Part shown: positions 53,773-62,319 of the stretch, one piece after another
Numbering within the stretch: the first letter of the stretch is position 1
Layout of the letters: each line of letters begins with the position of its first letter
NCBI RefSeq assembly: GCF_963677945.1
Contig: NZ_OY782578.1
Coordinates: 2,633,258-2,697,257 of the forward strand
Source: an uncultured Bacteroides sp.
GTDB lineage: Bacteria; Bacteroidota; Bacteroidia; Bacteroidales; Bacteroidaceae
Reading direction: 5' to 3'
Length of the DNA stretch: 64,000 nt
The notes under the pieces: model-generated
Seen by the model: only the letters and a program-made list of their open reading frames with translations
The model's database searches: none
Told to the model about the DNA's origin: nothing
Program-made: the position numbers and the translations under genes

Positions 53773-54960
53773 TTAGTCGTTCAAAAATCCAATATACGTA
53801 TCCATATCCTTATCTCCACGGCCAGAAACGGTTAATACCACCACATCTTCCGGTTTAAACTTCACTTTGCTAAGAGCACCCAGTGCATGAGCAGATTCCA
53901 ATGCCGGAATAATTCCTTCAATTTGAGTAAGCTCGAATGCTGCTTTTACCGCTTCGTCATCGTTAATAGCAAGAATTGTAGCGCGATTCTCGGTAGCAAG
54001 GTTAGCGTGAAACGGTCCGATTCCTGGATAATCCAATCCGGCAGAGATAGAATAGGGTTCTTCAATCTGTCCGTCTTCTGTTTGCATAACCAGCGTTTGT
54101 GCTCCGTGAATAATTCCCATCTTTCCCAATTGTATAGTAGCAGCCGACATTCCGGAATCTACACCTTTACCACCTGCTTCGGCAAGGACAATCTTTACAC
54201 GATTATCGTCAACATAATGATAAATAGTTCCTGCAGCATTGCTTCCGCCACCAACACAGGCAATCAGATAATCAGGATAATCACGTCCTTCCTGTTCCAG
54301 TAATTGTTTCTTAATTTCTTCACTGATAACAGATTGCAGACGGGCAACCATATCAGGATAAGGATGAGGTCCCACGGTAGAACCAATAACGTAATAGGTA
54401 TCTGAAGGATGACAACACCAGTCGCGTATAGCTTCATTGGTAGCATCTTTTAAAGTCATATTTCCTGAAGTTACCGGACAAACTGTAGCACCCAGCATCT
54501 TCATTCTCTGAACATTGGGTTGCTGGCGTTCCACATCTGTCTTGCCCATGTAAACAATGCATTCCATGTTCATCAGTGCACATACGGTAGCTGTTGCCAC
54601 ACCGTGCTGACCGGCGCCGGTTTCAGCGATAATTCGCTTCTTTCCCAAACGTTTTGCAAGCAGAATCTGACCGATAGCATTATTAATCTTGTGTGCTCCG
54701 GTGTGGTTCAGGTCTTCTCTTTTCAGATAAATTTTGCAACCATACTTTGCCGAGAGGCGATTAGCCAAATAGAGTGGGGAAGGGCGTCCTACATAATCCT
54801 TGAGTAAAGCATTGAATTCTTTTTTGAAGTCTTCACTTTGTAAAATATCCAGGTAGTTGTTTTTTAATTCTTCTACACACTTGTAAAGAATTTCAGGAAC
54901 ATAAGCTCCACCAAATTCACCATAATAACCTTCTTCGTTGACTAAATACGTTTTCATCAC
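53773..54960 (-). CDS. trpB: tryptophan synthase beta chain
   Basis: A 395-residue PLP enzyme that joins indole and serine to tryptophan. The PLP-binding lysine is K91 in [25 protein letters not shown] and [10 protein letters not shown] are present. It is the first structural gene of the operon, unlike the usual position near the end. The start at 54960 gives MMKTYL; the second ATG (54957) is equally possible. Expression is under the attenuator at 54990-55026. Confidence 0.96.
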   Translation of the reverse strand: MMKTYLVNEEGYYGEFGGAYVPEILYKCVEELKNNYLDILQSEDFKKEFNALLKDYVGRPSPLYLANRLSAKYGCKIYLKREDLNHTGAHKINNAIGQILLAKRLGKKRIIAETGAGQHGVATATVCALMNMECIVYMGKTDVERQQPNVQRMKMLGATVCPVTSGNMTLKDATNEAIRDWCCHPSDTYYVIGSTVGPHPYPDMVARLQSVISEEIKKQLLEQEGRDYPDYLIACVGGGSNAAGTIYHYVDDNRVKIVLAEAGGKGVDSGMSAATIQLGKMGIIHGAQTLVMQTEDGQIEEPYSISAGLDYPGIGPFHANLATENRATILAINDDEAVKAAFELTQIEGIIPALESAHALGALSKVKFKPEDVVVLTVSGRGDKDMDTYIGFLND

Positions 54961-54989
54961 TTTTTATTTTTTAGTTTCTAATTTTGCAT

Positions 54990-55026
54990 AAAAAAAAAGA
55001 GGCCTGTCGCACTGCGACAGGCCTCT
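54990..55026 (-). terminator. trp attenuator terminator
   Basis: The 13-base arms AGAGGCCTGTCGC (54998-55010) and GCGACAGGCCTCT (55014-55026) are perfectly complementary with a 3-base loop. On the minus strand a run of eight T (54991-54998) follows, a textbook intrinsic terminator about 30 bases before trpB. It lies 50 bases after the leader peptide stop. In high tryptophan it should end transcription. CCTC just after the Trp codons (in the coding strand) could pair with GAGG of the 5' arm as part of an antiterminator; this needs folding to confirm. Confidence 0.88.
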
Positions 55027-55075
55027 GATAATATCCTTTGAATTTATTTAGTATATATACATGAGTACTGCTTCC

Positions 55076-55141
55076 TTACGACTTTCGAGGTTGTAAGAAG
55101 CGCCACCAACATGCATTTACTAAAATTGTTTTCATTCTCAT
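55076..55141 (-). CDS. trpL: trp operon leader peptide
   Basis: A 21-codon frame on the minus strand reads MRMKTILVNACWWRFLQPR and ends KS before TAA. Two adjacent Trp codons stand at residues 12-13 (55103-55108). A methionine at codon 3 is an alternative start. It begins about 15 bases after the expected transcription start, behind a consensus promoter, and is followed by the attenuator. Two Trp in a 21-residue peptide directly before a trp operon is the hallmark of ribosome-mediated attenuation. Stalling for lack of charged tRNA-Trp would prevent the terminator. Confidence 0.88.
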   Translation of the reverse strand: MRMKTILVNACWWRFLQPRKS

Positions 55142-55157
55142 TTTGTTTTGATGGGTG

Positions 55158-55188
55158 CAAATTTATAGACTTTGTTTTAATCTGCAAA
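55158..55188 (-). promoter_or_regulatory. promoter of the trp operon
   Basis: On the minus strand, TTTG (55185-55188), a spacer of 19 bases and TAAATTTG (55158-55165) match the Bacteroides consensus exactly. Transcription should start near 55150, leaving a leader of about 190 bases before trpB. Confidence 0.82.
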
Positions 55189-55481
55189 CATTTTGCGATA
55201 TTTTTTTTGAATTTGATATATTTTCTTCTTTTTGAGTTATTCTTTTAACCTTTTTACTTTGATTTTGAATAATCTATAAATCGGATGAATTTTAATCTGC
55301 AAACTCAAATGCATGTACTTGTTATGCAATAAGTAAAACGCGTTTTTTCATTGTTTTCTCAGATTTTACACCAGGCTCGTCGTAATTTGTCCAATTTCTC
55401 AAGTTGAAAATATGCCTATTTTGCATCTTAAATTATTGAAATTCATAATGTTATGCTATATGTTATTTGTCCAACCACTTT

Positions 55482-55513
55482 TTTGAATATTTCTATATTA
55501 TGATTTATTTTTG
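55482..55513 (+). promoter_or_regulatory. promoter of the 55613 gene
   Basis: TTTG (55482-55485), 20 bases and TATTTTTG (55506-55513) form a consensus promoter. The transcript leader is about 95 bases. Bases 55189-55481 hold no gene that I can see. Confidence 0.65.
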
Positions 55514-55612
55514 TAATGTTCATAATTGAATCAAGTAATAAAACGGCACTCTTAAAATAGAGAGTATAAAATAGAGAGATAAACACAATCTAGAAACAAA
55601 TCTTAGCAGTTT

Positions 55613-56200
55613 ATGAAACCAAGAGAATCACAAACACTTCCTGTAGACTTCATAGAAAGAAGTTGTTCGCAGGATTTTTCTCAGCTGAGCACTTTTCTTA
55701 TCAATGAAAAGATTGGCGATGCAGCTGGTGAAGAAAGAGTCTTGGAATGTGCTAATTTTATATTATCCGTTCCATTGGATAGAAAAAGCTTGTTTAGAGA
55801 GTATGCTGAACACATCTTATTTTTATGGATGACTAGCAGTACAGATACTAAGTTCGATATAGGAAAAACAGTAGGTAAAGTTATTAAATCAAATCTTTCC
55901 TTGTTTACCTTATATATTGCATGTACAGCAAAGCTTGTTTTAGAAAATAAAAATAAGTTGGCCGACGATAAGGATATCAGTAATAATGCGTTATCAATGT
56001 TATTGAATTACTGCATGAATAAAAATAATAATGTAGTGATTAATAATGCATTATTAAAACTAATAAAAGAAGAAAATGCATTTACGGATAAGCTGTTGAA
56101 GAAAAAATGCTTTCTTTTTGATTCATTTTATCAGCTTTACTACAAAATGACTTATTCAAGTTCTATGACTATTGATCAGTATTCAATTAAAAAAGGATAA
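55613..56200 (+). CDS. protein of unknown function, homologous to the 63351 gene
   Basis: A 195-residue helical protein without a signal peptide. It is clearly related to the secreted protein at 63351-63842: aligned positions include VLEC, a following PL, a WM pair, an F-x-I pattern, LENKNK against IENEGK, a DD pair and LNYC against IDYC. The related part spans about residues 40-145; the tail of 50 residues is Lys/Asn-rich. I do not recognise the family. It has its own promoter and is followed after 65 bases by pcm on the other strand. Confidence 0.65.
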   Translation: MKPRESQTLPVDFIERSCSQDFSQLSTFLINEKIGDAAGEERVLECANFILSVPLDRKSLFREYAEHILFLWMTSSTDTKFDIGKTVGKVIKSNLSLFTLYIACTAKLVLENKNKLADDKDISNNALSMLLNYCMNKNNNVVINNALLKLIKEENAFTDKLLKKKCFLFDSFYQLYYKMTYSSSMTIDQYSIKKG

Positions 56201-56265
56201 TTAGCTGTTTTAATTTTCGATGTTCTGCTGCCATATTAAGTAAGAGGATTTAAATAAGATTTCTA

Positions 56266-56922
56266 TTATAGATCTTTCTTCTTAATCATTGGCACAAACT
56301 GAACCCATAAATGAGGTTTAATATTTATCTTGCCATCTAAATCTTTGGTAACAAGATAAAGTGTTTGTTTGTATACACCAACGGGAATAACCATTCTTCC
56401 TCCGGGCGCAAGCTGATTTGTTAATGCTTCGGGAACGTAAGGTGGTGCTGCTGTTACTATTATGGCATCATAAGGTGCTGCAGCTTCGTATCCTTTATAT
56501 CCGTCGCCAAGGATAAACTTGATATTCTTATATCTTTGAACAACTGGATTGTTCTTTGCAATATCGTGAAGCTCGGGGATGATTTCCATTGTATAAACTT
56601 CATTGGCAAGCTCGGCAAGTATGGTTGTTTGGTATCCTGTACCGGTACCAATCTCAAGAACTTTATTGCTTTTGTCGAGAGATAACATTTCCGTCATTAT
56701 TGCAACAATGTAAGGCTGAGAAATAGTCTGACCACAATAGGAGGGTAGAGCTTGGTCTGAATATGCGTATTCACGGAAATCAGCAGGAACAAAAAGATGT
56801 CTGGGTATCTTTTTTAGAGCAGTCAGGAGCGCTTTACCTTTTACTCCTCTCGACTCAATCTGGTCTTCAACCATCATGCGTCGCTCTTTCTCGAACAACT
56901 TTTCATCATCCTCAACAGACAT
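56266..56922 (-). CDS. pcm: protein-L-isoaspartate O-methyltransferase
   Basis: A 218-residue SAM-dependent enzyme that methylates isoaspartyl residues in aged proteins so that they can be repaired. MVEDQIESRGVKGKALL and PSYCGQTISQPYIVAIM are typical substrate-site segments, VLEIGTGTGYQTTILA is the SAM loop, and DAIIVTAAPP follows. The start at 56922 fits the family. It is a single gene. A stem-loop lies about 100 bases upstream. Confidence 0.93.
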   Translation of the reverse strand: MSVEDDEKLFEKERRMMVEDQIESRGVKGKALLTALKKIPRHLFVPADFREYAYSDQALPSYCGQTISQPYIVAIMTEMLSLDKSNKVLEIGTGTGYQTTILAELANEVYTMEIIPELHDIAKNNPVVQRYKNIKFILGDGYKGYEAAAPYDAIIVTAAPPYVPEALTNQLAPGGRMVIPVGVYKQTLYLVTKDLDGKINIKPHLWVQFVPMIKKKDL

Positions 56923-57022
56923 AGCTTTTACTCCTTTACTTTATAGTTGTAATATAATAGCGAGAATTAGGTACAATAGTTCGGTATAAAAATTAGCTCT
57001 AAAATGTCTGGTCATTTCTGTT

Positions 57023-57065
57023 AAACAGACTTGAGACTTTACTCAAAACCTCAAGTCTGTTTTTT
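57023..57065 (+). terminator. orphan intrinsic-terminator-like hairpin
   Basis: AAACAGACTTGAG (57023-57035) pairs perfectly with 57050-57062 around 14 bases, followed by T on the plus strand. No plus-strand gene ends just before it. It closely resembles the hairpin at 23852-23885. It is the only clear structure in 56923-57298. Confidence 0.55.
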
Positions 57066-57298
57066 AATATGATAAGATAAAATTTGGATAAAAACAACTC
57101 GTAAAAGTACGAGATGCTAAAGTATATATACTTCATTATATATGGAACAAATATGGTGGTTTGTTTGTTTGCAGGTTTTATCTGGTTGAATCTTGTAATC
57201 TTAATCATATAATCCTTAGAGTTTTAGCCCTTTTACGGGATAAATAAACCTCGAAACAAATATATGTGTTAAATGATTATAATTATTAGTAGATTTAT

Positions 57299-57329
57299 TT
57301 TGGTTTAATCGTTTAAACTTCTATATTTG
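57299..57329 (+). promoter_or_regulatory. LacI-regulator promoter with operator in its spacer
   Basis: TTTG (57299-57302), 19 bases and TATATTTG (57322-57329) form a consensus promoter. The spacer contains GTTTAATCGTTTAAAC (57303-57318), a near-perfect palindrome repeated before the two downstream units. Binding there would block the promoter, so the regulator very probably represses itself. Confidence 0.78.
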
Positions 57330-57373
57330 GCACGTTGAATTAACTAAAATCTAGAAACCATAAGTTTATCCCA

Positions 57374-58375
57374 ATGAAAAGTAGAGTATCAATCAAAACC
57401 ATTGCTGAGCAAGTTGGAGTTTCCACTGCTTTGGTTTCGTATGTACTTAACAATAAGAACGAAAACAGGATAAACAAAGATGTTGCAGCTAAAATCAGAA
57501 AAACGGCTAAAGAGCTCAACTACCAGCCTAATCAGATTGCCAGAAGTCTGAAATCACAGAAAACATTCACCATAGGTTTGATTGTTGCCGATATTGCCAA
57601 TCCTTTTTCATCTCAGATAGCCCGTATCATTGAAGATGAGGCTAAGAAAAACGGATATTCAGTAATCTTTGGTAGTTCTGATGAAAGTGAGAAGAAAACC
57701 CACGATTTAATTACATTGTTTGTCAATCGTCAGGTTGATGGATTAATCGTTGCTATGCCCGAACATAGTGAAGATCAGATTCTATATCTGAAGCAGACTG
57801 GAATCCCTTTTGTGCTCATTGACAGATATTTCCCTACTATTCCCGCCAACTATGTTGCTATTGACAATTATAATGCTGCTGGCAAAGCAATCCGTCATTT
57901 ATTGGCTAACGGCCACAGAAGGGTAGGTATTATATCTTATAAAACCTCTTTGCATCACCTGAATGAACGTGTAAGAGGAGCAGTGGATCTTTTAAAAGAA
58001 GAAGCCATGGTAGGCGAAGTGCGTATTGATCATGCTCAGGAAGATGTTATTAAAGCAATTGATAAATTTCTGGCTGGTGATAAACCTGTTGACGCTATCT
58101 TTTCTACAACCAACTTACTTACGATTGACGGGCTGAAATATATTAATAGTCTGGGACTTAAAATACCCGATCAGCTTGCTGTTGTAGGCTTTGATGAGAC
58201 TGATGCATTCGACCTTTTTTATGCTCCTGTTACTTATGTGAAGCAACCCATGACGGCGTTGGGGCAGAAATCAGTGAAAATACTGCTCGATGCTATAGAA
58301 AGCAATGGCTCAATAGAGTCGGCCATTTTTGATACAGAACTCATCATTCGTAAATCTTCCGTTATCCCCCGATAA
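57374..58375 (+). CDS. LacI-family transcriptional regulator
   Basis: A 333-residue regulator with an N-terminal helix-turn-helix (TIAEQVGVSTALVSYVLNN, about 8-26) and the hinge region to about residue 60. It is followed by a periplasmic-binding-protein-like ligand domain (IGLIVADIANPFSSQIARII onward). It should bind the GTTTAAACGTTTAAAC palindromes at 57303, 58392 and 60892, releasing when a sugar binds. Genes that follow point to a ketose or a phosphorylated derivative as effector, by inference. It begins the sugar operon and is separated from the kinase gene by 86 bases containing an operator. Confidence 0.9.
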   Translation: MKSRVSIKTIAEQVGVSTALVSYVLNNKNENRINKDVAAKIRKTAKELNYQPNQIARSLKSQKTFTIGLIVADIANPFSSQIARIIEDEAKKNGYSVIFGSSDESEKKTHDLITLFVNRQVDGLIVAMPEHSEDQILYLKQTGIPFVLIDRYFPTIPANYVAIDNYNAAGKAIRHLLANGHRRVGIISYKTSLHHLNERVRGAVDLLKEEAMVGEVRIDHAQEDVIKAIDKFLAGDKPVDAIFSTTNLLTIDGLKYINSLGLKIPDQLAVVGFDETDAFDLFYAPVTYVKQPMTALGQKSVKILLDAIESNGSIESAIFDTELIIRKSSVIPR

Positions 58376-58389
58376 TTTTTTTTCCTTCT

Positions 58390-58409
58390 TTGTTTAAACG
58401 TTTAAACAA
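58390..58409. promoter_or_regulatory. LacI-type operator before the sugar kinase
   Basis: TTGTTTAAACGTTTAAACAA is an exact 20-base palindrome. A TTTG overlaps its left end (58389-58392), but I cannot see a matching -7 box. It lies about 55 bases before the kinase gene. Confidence 0.75.
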
Positions 58410-58461
58410 GAAAAAATAAAAAGCAAAAAAGCATATATTAAAATCACAAATTAAATTTATC

Positions 58462-59379
58462 ATGAAAACAAAAGACCTTGAAAAACAAAAAGTAGTGTGT
58501 TATGGAGAAGTCCTTTGGGATATTTTCCCAACTAAGACTAAACCCGGTGGAGCTCCTATGAATGTCGCTTATCACCTTCAGAAATTCGGTATTGAAAGCC
58601 ACATGATTAGTCGTGTAGGTAATGACGAAGCCGGAAAAAAACTATTGAATCTACTTAATGACTGGAATATACCAACTACAAGCTGCCAGATAGATGAAGC
58701 TCACGAAACTGGTAAAGTGGAAGCTATTGCAGGAGCAAATGATGAGATGACTTATGTTATCCATGAATCTGCTGCATGGGATTACATTGCAACCGACCCA
58801 GCTTATGACGAATTGGTTGCCGATGCCGACGCTTTTGTGTTTGGTAGTCTGGTTACCCGTAATGAAGCATCACGAGATACTTTGTACCGACTCCTGGAAA
58901 AGGCTTCATATAAAGTATTTGATATAAACCTGCGTGCACCATTTTATTCTGTTGAAACAATAGAATATTTATTAGAAAAATGCAATCTTTTGAAACTGAA
59001 CAAAGCCGAGCTAGAACTTATTATCACTTGGTTTTGGGATCAGACAGGCACAGAGGAAGAATCTGTCAGATTCATTCAGAAAGAATTTAAGATTGATGAA
59101 GTGATAGTAACCAAAGGAAGCGAAGGTGCTACTTATTACACATTATCTGAATCATATTCTTATCCGGCATTCAGGGTTACAGTAAAAGATACTGTTGGAA
59201 GCGGAGATTCTTTCCTTGCTGCTTTTCTTGCTAAGAAAGTCCAGAACGAAACGCCAGAGATGGGAATGATTTATGCTACAGCACTAGGTGCTTTTGTTGC
59301 CTCTCACGAAGGAGCTTGTCCTTCATACAATATGGCTCAGTTGATGGACTTCCAGCTACAACGCCAATCTATTCTATAA
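58462..59379 (+). CDS. PfkB-family sugar kinase, probable fructokinase
   Basis: A 305-residue ribokinase-fold enzyme. The N-terminal YGEVLWDIFPTKTKPGGAP (about 14-32) and NVAYHLQKFG bind the sugar, and DTVGSGDSFLAAFL near 245-258 carries the catalytic Asp and anion hole. The GEVLWDIFP signature matches bacterial fructokinases. It would phosphorylate fructose to fructose 6-phosphate. Linked to a ketose 3-epimerase and permease, it probably finishes a pathway in which another ketose is turned to fructose first. Fructokinase is likely, but related substrates are possible. Confidence 0.85.
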   Translation: MKTKDLEKQKVVCYGEVLWDIFPTKTKPGGAPMNVAYHLQKFGIESHMISRVGNDEAGKKLLNLLNDWNIPTTSCQIDEAHETGKVEAIAGANDEMTYVIHESAAWDYIATDPAYDELVADADAFVFGSLVTRNEASRDTLYRLLEKASYKVFDINLRAPFYSVETIEYLLEKCNLLKLNKAELELIITWFWDQTGTEEESVRFIQKEFKIDEVIVTKGSEGATYYTLSESYSYPAFRVTVKDTVGSGDSFLAAFLAKKVQNETPEMGMIYATALGAFVASHEGACPSYNMAQLMDFQLQRQSIL

Positions 59380-59401
59380 CACACCTTAATTCCTTTATAT
59401 T

Positions 59402-60709
59402 ATGCAACTACCTAATTTAAAACCAGCGAAAACATTAACCGTTGCAGCCGATCTGTCAATGGAAAAAAAAATCAGTTACGTGTTACCTCTTGTTCTTATT
59501 ATCAGTATGTTCTTTATGTGGGGCATGGCCGGTAACCTGAACGATATTCTGATTAAGCAGTTCAAGAAATCATTTGAACTGACCGATTTGCAATCAGGTT
59601 TTGTACAATCGGCCTTTTACATGGGATATTTCCTTCTTGCTATTCCGGCATCCATTGTGATGCGCAAATACAATTACATTACAGGTATTATCATTGGTTT
59701 GATATTGTATGCAGCCGGAGCATTCCTATTTTTCCCGGCAGCAGAAAATAGCTCATATCCATTCTTTTTGTTTGCCTTGTTTGTGATAGCCTCCGGACTA
59801 GCATTCCTTGAAACAGCAGCAGGTCCTTATGTTCTGGCATTGGGAAAACCCGAAACTGCCACTTTTCGTCTGAACCTGGCACAATCATTTAATCCTATCG
59901 GATGCGTTACAGGTGTGTTGGTTGGTCAACATTTTATCCTTACCGGAGTTGAATATACCAAAGAAGAGCTTGCTAAAATGTCTCCCGAAGCTTTACAAGC
60001 TTACTATCTAACAGAGGCACATTCCGTGCAGACACCATATCTTATTATCGGTGCCGTTATTCTGTTGTTTGCCATAATTATCGCATTCACTAAATTCCCT
60101 ACTATCAAGGATGAAGAGACTGTTAATACGTCCTCTACAAGAAAAACGCTGAAACTTCTGCTTAGCAAGAAATCATTCAAGCAATCAGTTATCGCACAGT
60201 TCTTCTATGTAGGAGCTCAGGTATGTATATGGAGCTTTTTAATTCGTTATATTCAAGATACAATTCCCGGAACACCAGAGAAAGGAGCTGCTAACTTCCT
60301 GACTATCTCACTTGTAGTCTTTACCCTTGGCCGATTTATAGGAACAGGATTGCTCAAGAAGATCAAAGACAATAAATTACTTTGGATTTATTCTCTTATT
60401 AATGTAGTTCTTACAGCAGTTGGGATCTTGTTTCCCGGAACAATAGGTCTTTGGGCATTAGTGGGCACCAGTTTCTTCATGTCAATTATGTATCCTACTA
60501 TCTTCTCATTGGGTATAAAGGATCTTGGCGAACACACAAAATTGGGAGCATCCATACTTGTAATGGCAATTATTGGTGGAGCTGTACTTACCCTTGCAAT
60601 GGGCCGTTTATCTGATTTGGCAGGAATTGCTAATTCACTGCTTATTCCACTTCTTTGCTTCGTATTTGTAGCCTATTACGGCATCAAAGGATACAAGGAT
60701 AAAGCTTAA
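59402..60709 (+). CDS. FHS-family sugar permease (FucP/GluP type)
   Basis: A 435-residue major-facilitator protein with about 12 helices. The first cytoplasmic segment is long (about 25 residues), and the helix-1 sequence FFMWGMAGNLNDILI (about 36-50) is the FHS signature. AFLETAAGPYVLALG and NLAQSFNPIGCVTG in the middle are also typical of fucose/glucose-galactose/fructose permeases of this subfamily. It would bring the sugar in with protons. It is 22 bases after the kinase gene, so it is cotranscribed. The substrate is uncertain. Confidence 0.87.
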   Translation: MQLPNLKPAKTLTVAADLSMEKKISYVLPLVLIISMFFMWGMAGNLNDILIKQFKKSFELTDLQSGFVQSAFYMGYFLLAIPASIVMRKYNYITGIIIGLILYAAGAFLFFPAAENSSYPFFLFALFVIASGLAFLETAAGPYVLALGKPETATFRLNLAQSFNPIGCVTGVLVGQHFILTGVEYTKEELAKMSPEALQAYYLTEAHSVQTPYLIIGAVILLFAIIIAFTKFPTIKDEETVNTSSTRKTLKLLLSKKSFKQSVIAQFFYVGAQVCIWSFLIRYIQDTIPGTPEKGAANFLTISLVVFTLGRFIGTGLLKKIKDNKLLWIYSLINVVLTAVGILFPGTIGLWALVGTSFFMSIMYPTIFSLGIKDLGEHTKLGASILVMAIIGGAVLTLAMGRLSDLAGIANSLLIPLLCFVFVAYYGIKGYKDKA

Positions 60710-60891
60710 TAACCAGCTGATTATATTATACCATTTAATATCCTAGGTTATGTATACTGCAAATCTCCGAAACAGATATTGTAGCAGAGCGTCTTACGCC
60801 AGATTATTATCTGTTGTGCCGACTAATGCGAATGAACTTCTTATTAACTATAAGACTATTCTGTGCTTTTCCATTTTATTTTTACCTAAAT

Positions 60892-60907
60892 GTTTAAACG
60901 ATTAAAC
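60892..60907. promoter_or_regulatory. LacI-type operator before the porin
   Basis: GTTTAAACGATTAAAC matches the other two operators at 15 of 16 positions against 58392-58407. It ends 10 bases before the porin start. The remaining gap 60710-60917 has no gene and no clear promoter. Confidence 0.7.
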
Positions 60908-60917
60908 ATTATTCATT

Positions 60918-62300
60918 ATGAAAAAATTGCTTCAACTATTTATAATAATAGCAATACCATTGAGTGCTAAAGCTCAGGTGGTAATTACCAATACAAGCTT
61001 TTCAATGGGAACCACAGGACGAATCGGAGTTGGAGCATCACCAACGGGCGAAGGCAACATGTGGAAGCCGTTAAATCTGTCGGGACAAGGTTCGCTGGCC
61101 GGACGTATGGAGCAGACTGATTACTTTGATCTGTTGCCTGCAATGCACTTTACACCCAAACTGATTGGCAGAGATAGTACCAATGTTACTTTTCAGGCCC
61201 GGTTGGGTATGTATTCTGCCAATGGACAATTTATTGGTAACGTAAGTACTCGATCGGCAGACGGATTAACCTTTATTCTTCCCGAGGCTTTCGTTGAGGC
61301 CCGGAACATTATGGGCAGCCGTTGGTCTGCCTGGGCAGGAGCACGCTTTCGCCGCTACGACGACATACACATTTGCGACTATTTCTACTTTGATGATCAC
61401 TCGGCACAAGGATTTGGCGTAAGCTATAAAACAACAGAACTAACCATGCTGATGCCGGCTTCTACAGATTCAGCAGGTGTTTATCCCTATAACTATAAAG
61501 TGACAGTTGCCGGAGCTACCAATCCTGCAATCAGACAACGTATGGTGTGGATTGGAGAGCATACCTTCGAGATGAAGAACGGAAATAAGCTAAAGCTGTT
61601 GGGAGAGTACCATTATGTGGCAGCTACTTCAGATAAAGCTTCCATCAAGTATCCATCTGATAAAGGCTGGGTGTTGGGTGCTAAATTCACAACTCCCATA
61701 AAGACAGTGGTGCCCGAATCTTTTAACGATATTTCCGTGCGCTACGGAACTGGGATAGCCAATGGTGGCGATAACGGTAATACCTTTACATGGGCTACTT
61801 ACGGAGCACCCAACGATGAAGGACGGTACACCGGAGCATACTCTTTAACCATGGTAGAACATTTCTTGCTTACTCCTTCCAAAAAGTTCAGCATAAACGG
61901 ATACGGAGTATTTACCCAAAGTAAGGGAGGTTCGTCCAGCACGAATAAAGATACTTATTTCAACGGAACGCAGATTTATAACCGTAAGAGAGATATTGTT
62001 GCAGGCTTCAGAACTTTGTATTATGCAACAGACTGGCTTCACCTTATTGGAGAAGTGCATTATGCCGTACGTAAAGATGGTGATAATCCCAATGCTGCAA
62101 TGTGGAAATTCTCTTTTGCACCAACTATTGCTCCGGTAGGGCAACGCAGTGCATGGTGCAGGCCACACATCCGTTTTGTCTGTTCGCTGGCTCGTTACAA
62201 TGACTATGCCCGCGATCATAATTACTCACCGTTTTTGCAAGTCAATCAAAAGCGTTGGGGAACATATATAGGCGTAAAAGCAGAATGGTGGATATTCTAA
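60918..62300 (+). CDS. LamB-like carbohydrate porin
   Basis: A 460-residue outer-membrane protein with a signal peptide (1-19, ending AKAQ) and an alternating beta-strand pattern to the final aromatic residue (WWIF). SWAGARFRRYDDIHICDYFYF (about 138-157; family resemblance clear) and the next DDHSAQGFGV recall the maltoporin segment around the constriction loop. It would let the sugar across the outer membrane by diffusion instead of a SusCD pair. It has its own operator just upstream. Specific sugar unknown. Confidence 0.75.
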   Translation: MKKLLQLFIIIAIPLSAKAQVVITNTSFSMGTTGRIGVGASPTGEGNMWKPLNLSGQGSLAGRMEQTDYFDLLPAMHFTPKLIGRDSTNVTFQARLGMYSANGQFIGNVSTRSADGLTFILPEAFVEARNIMGSRWSAWAGARFRRYDDIHICDYFYFDDHSAQGFGVSYKTTELTMLMPASTDSAGVYPYNYKVTVAGATNPAIRQRMVWIGEHTFEMKNGNKLKLLGEYHYVAATSDKASIKYPSDKGWVLGAKFTTPIKTVVPESFNDISVRYGTGIANGGDNGNTFTWATYGAPNDEGRYTGAYSLTMVEHFLLTPSKKFSINGYGVFTQSKGGSSSTNKDTYFNGTQIYNRKRDIVAGFRTLYYATDWLHLIGEVHYAVRKDGDNPNAAMWKFSFAPTIAPVGQRSAWCRPHIRFVCSLARYNDYARDHNYSPFLQVNQKRWGTYIGVKAEWWIF

Positions 62301-62319
62301 ACTTAAAAACAAAATAAAT

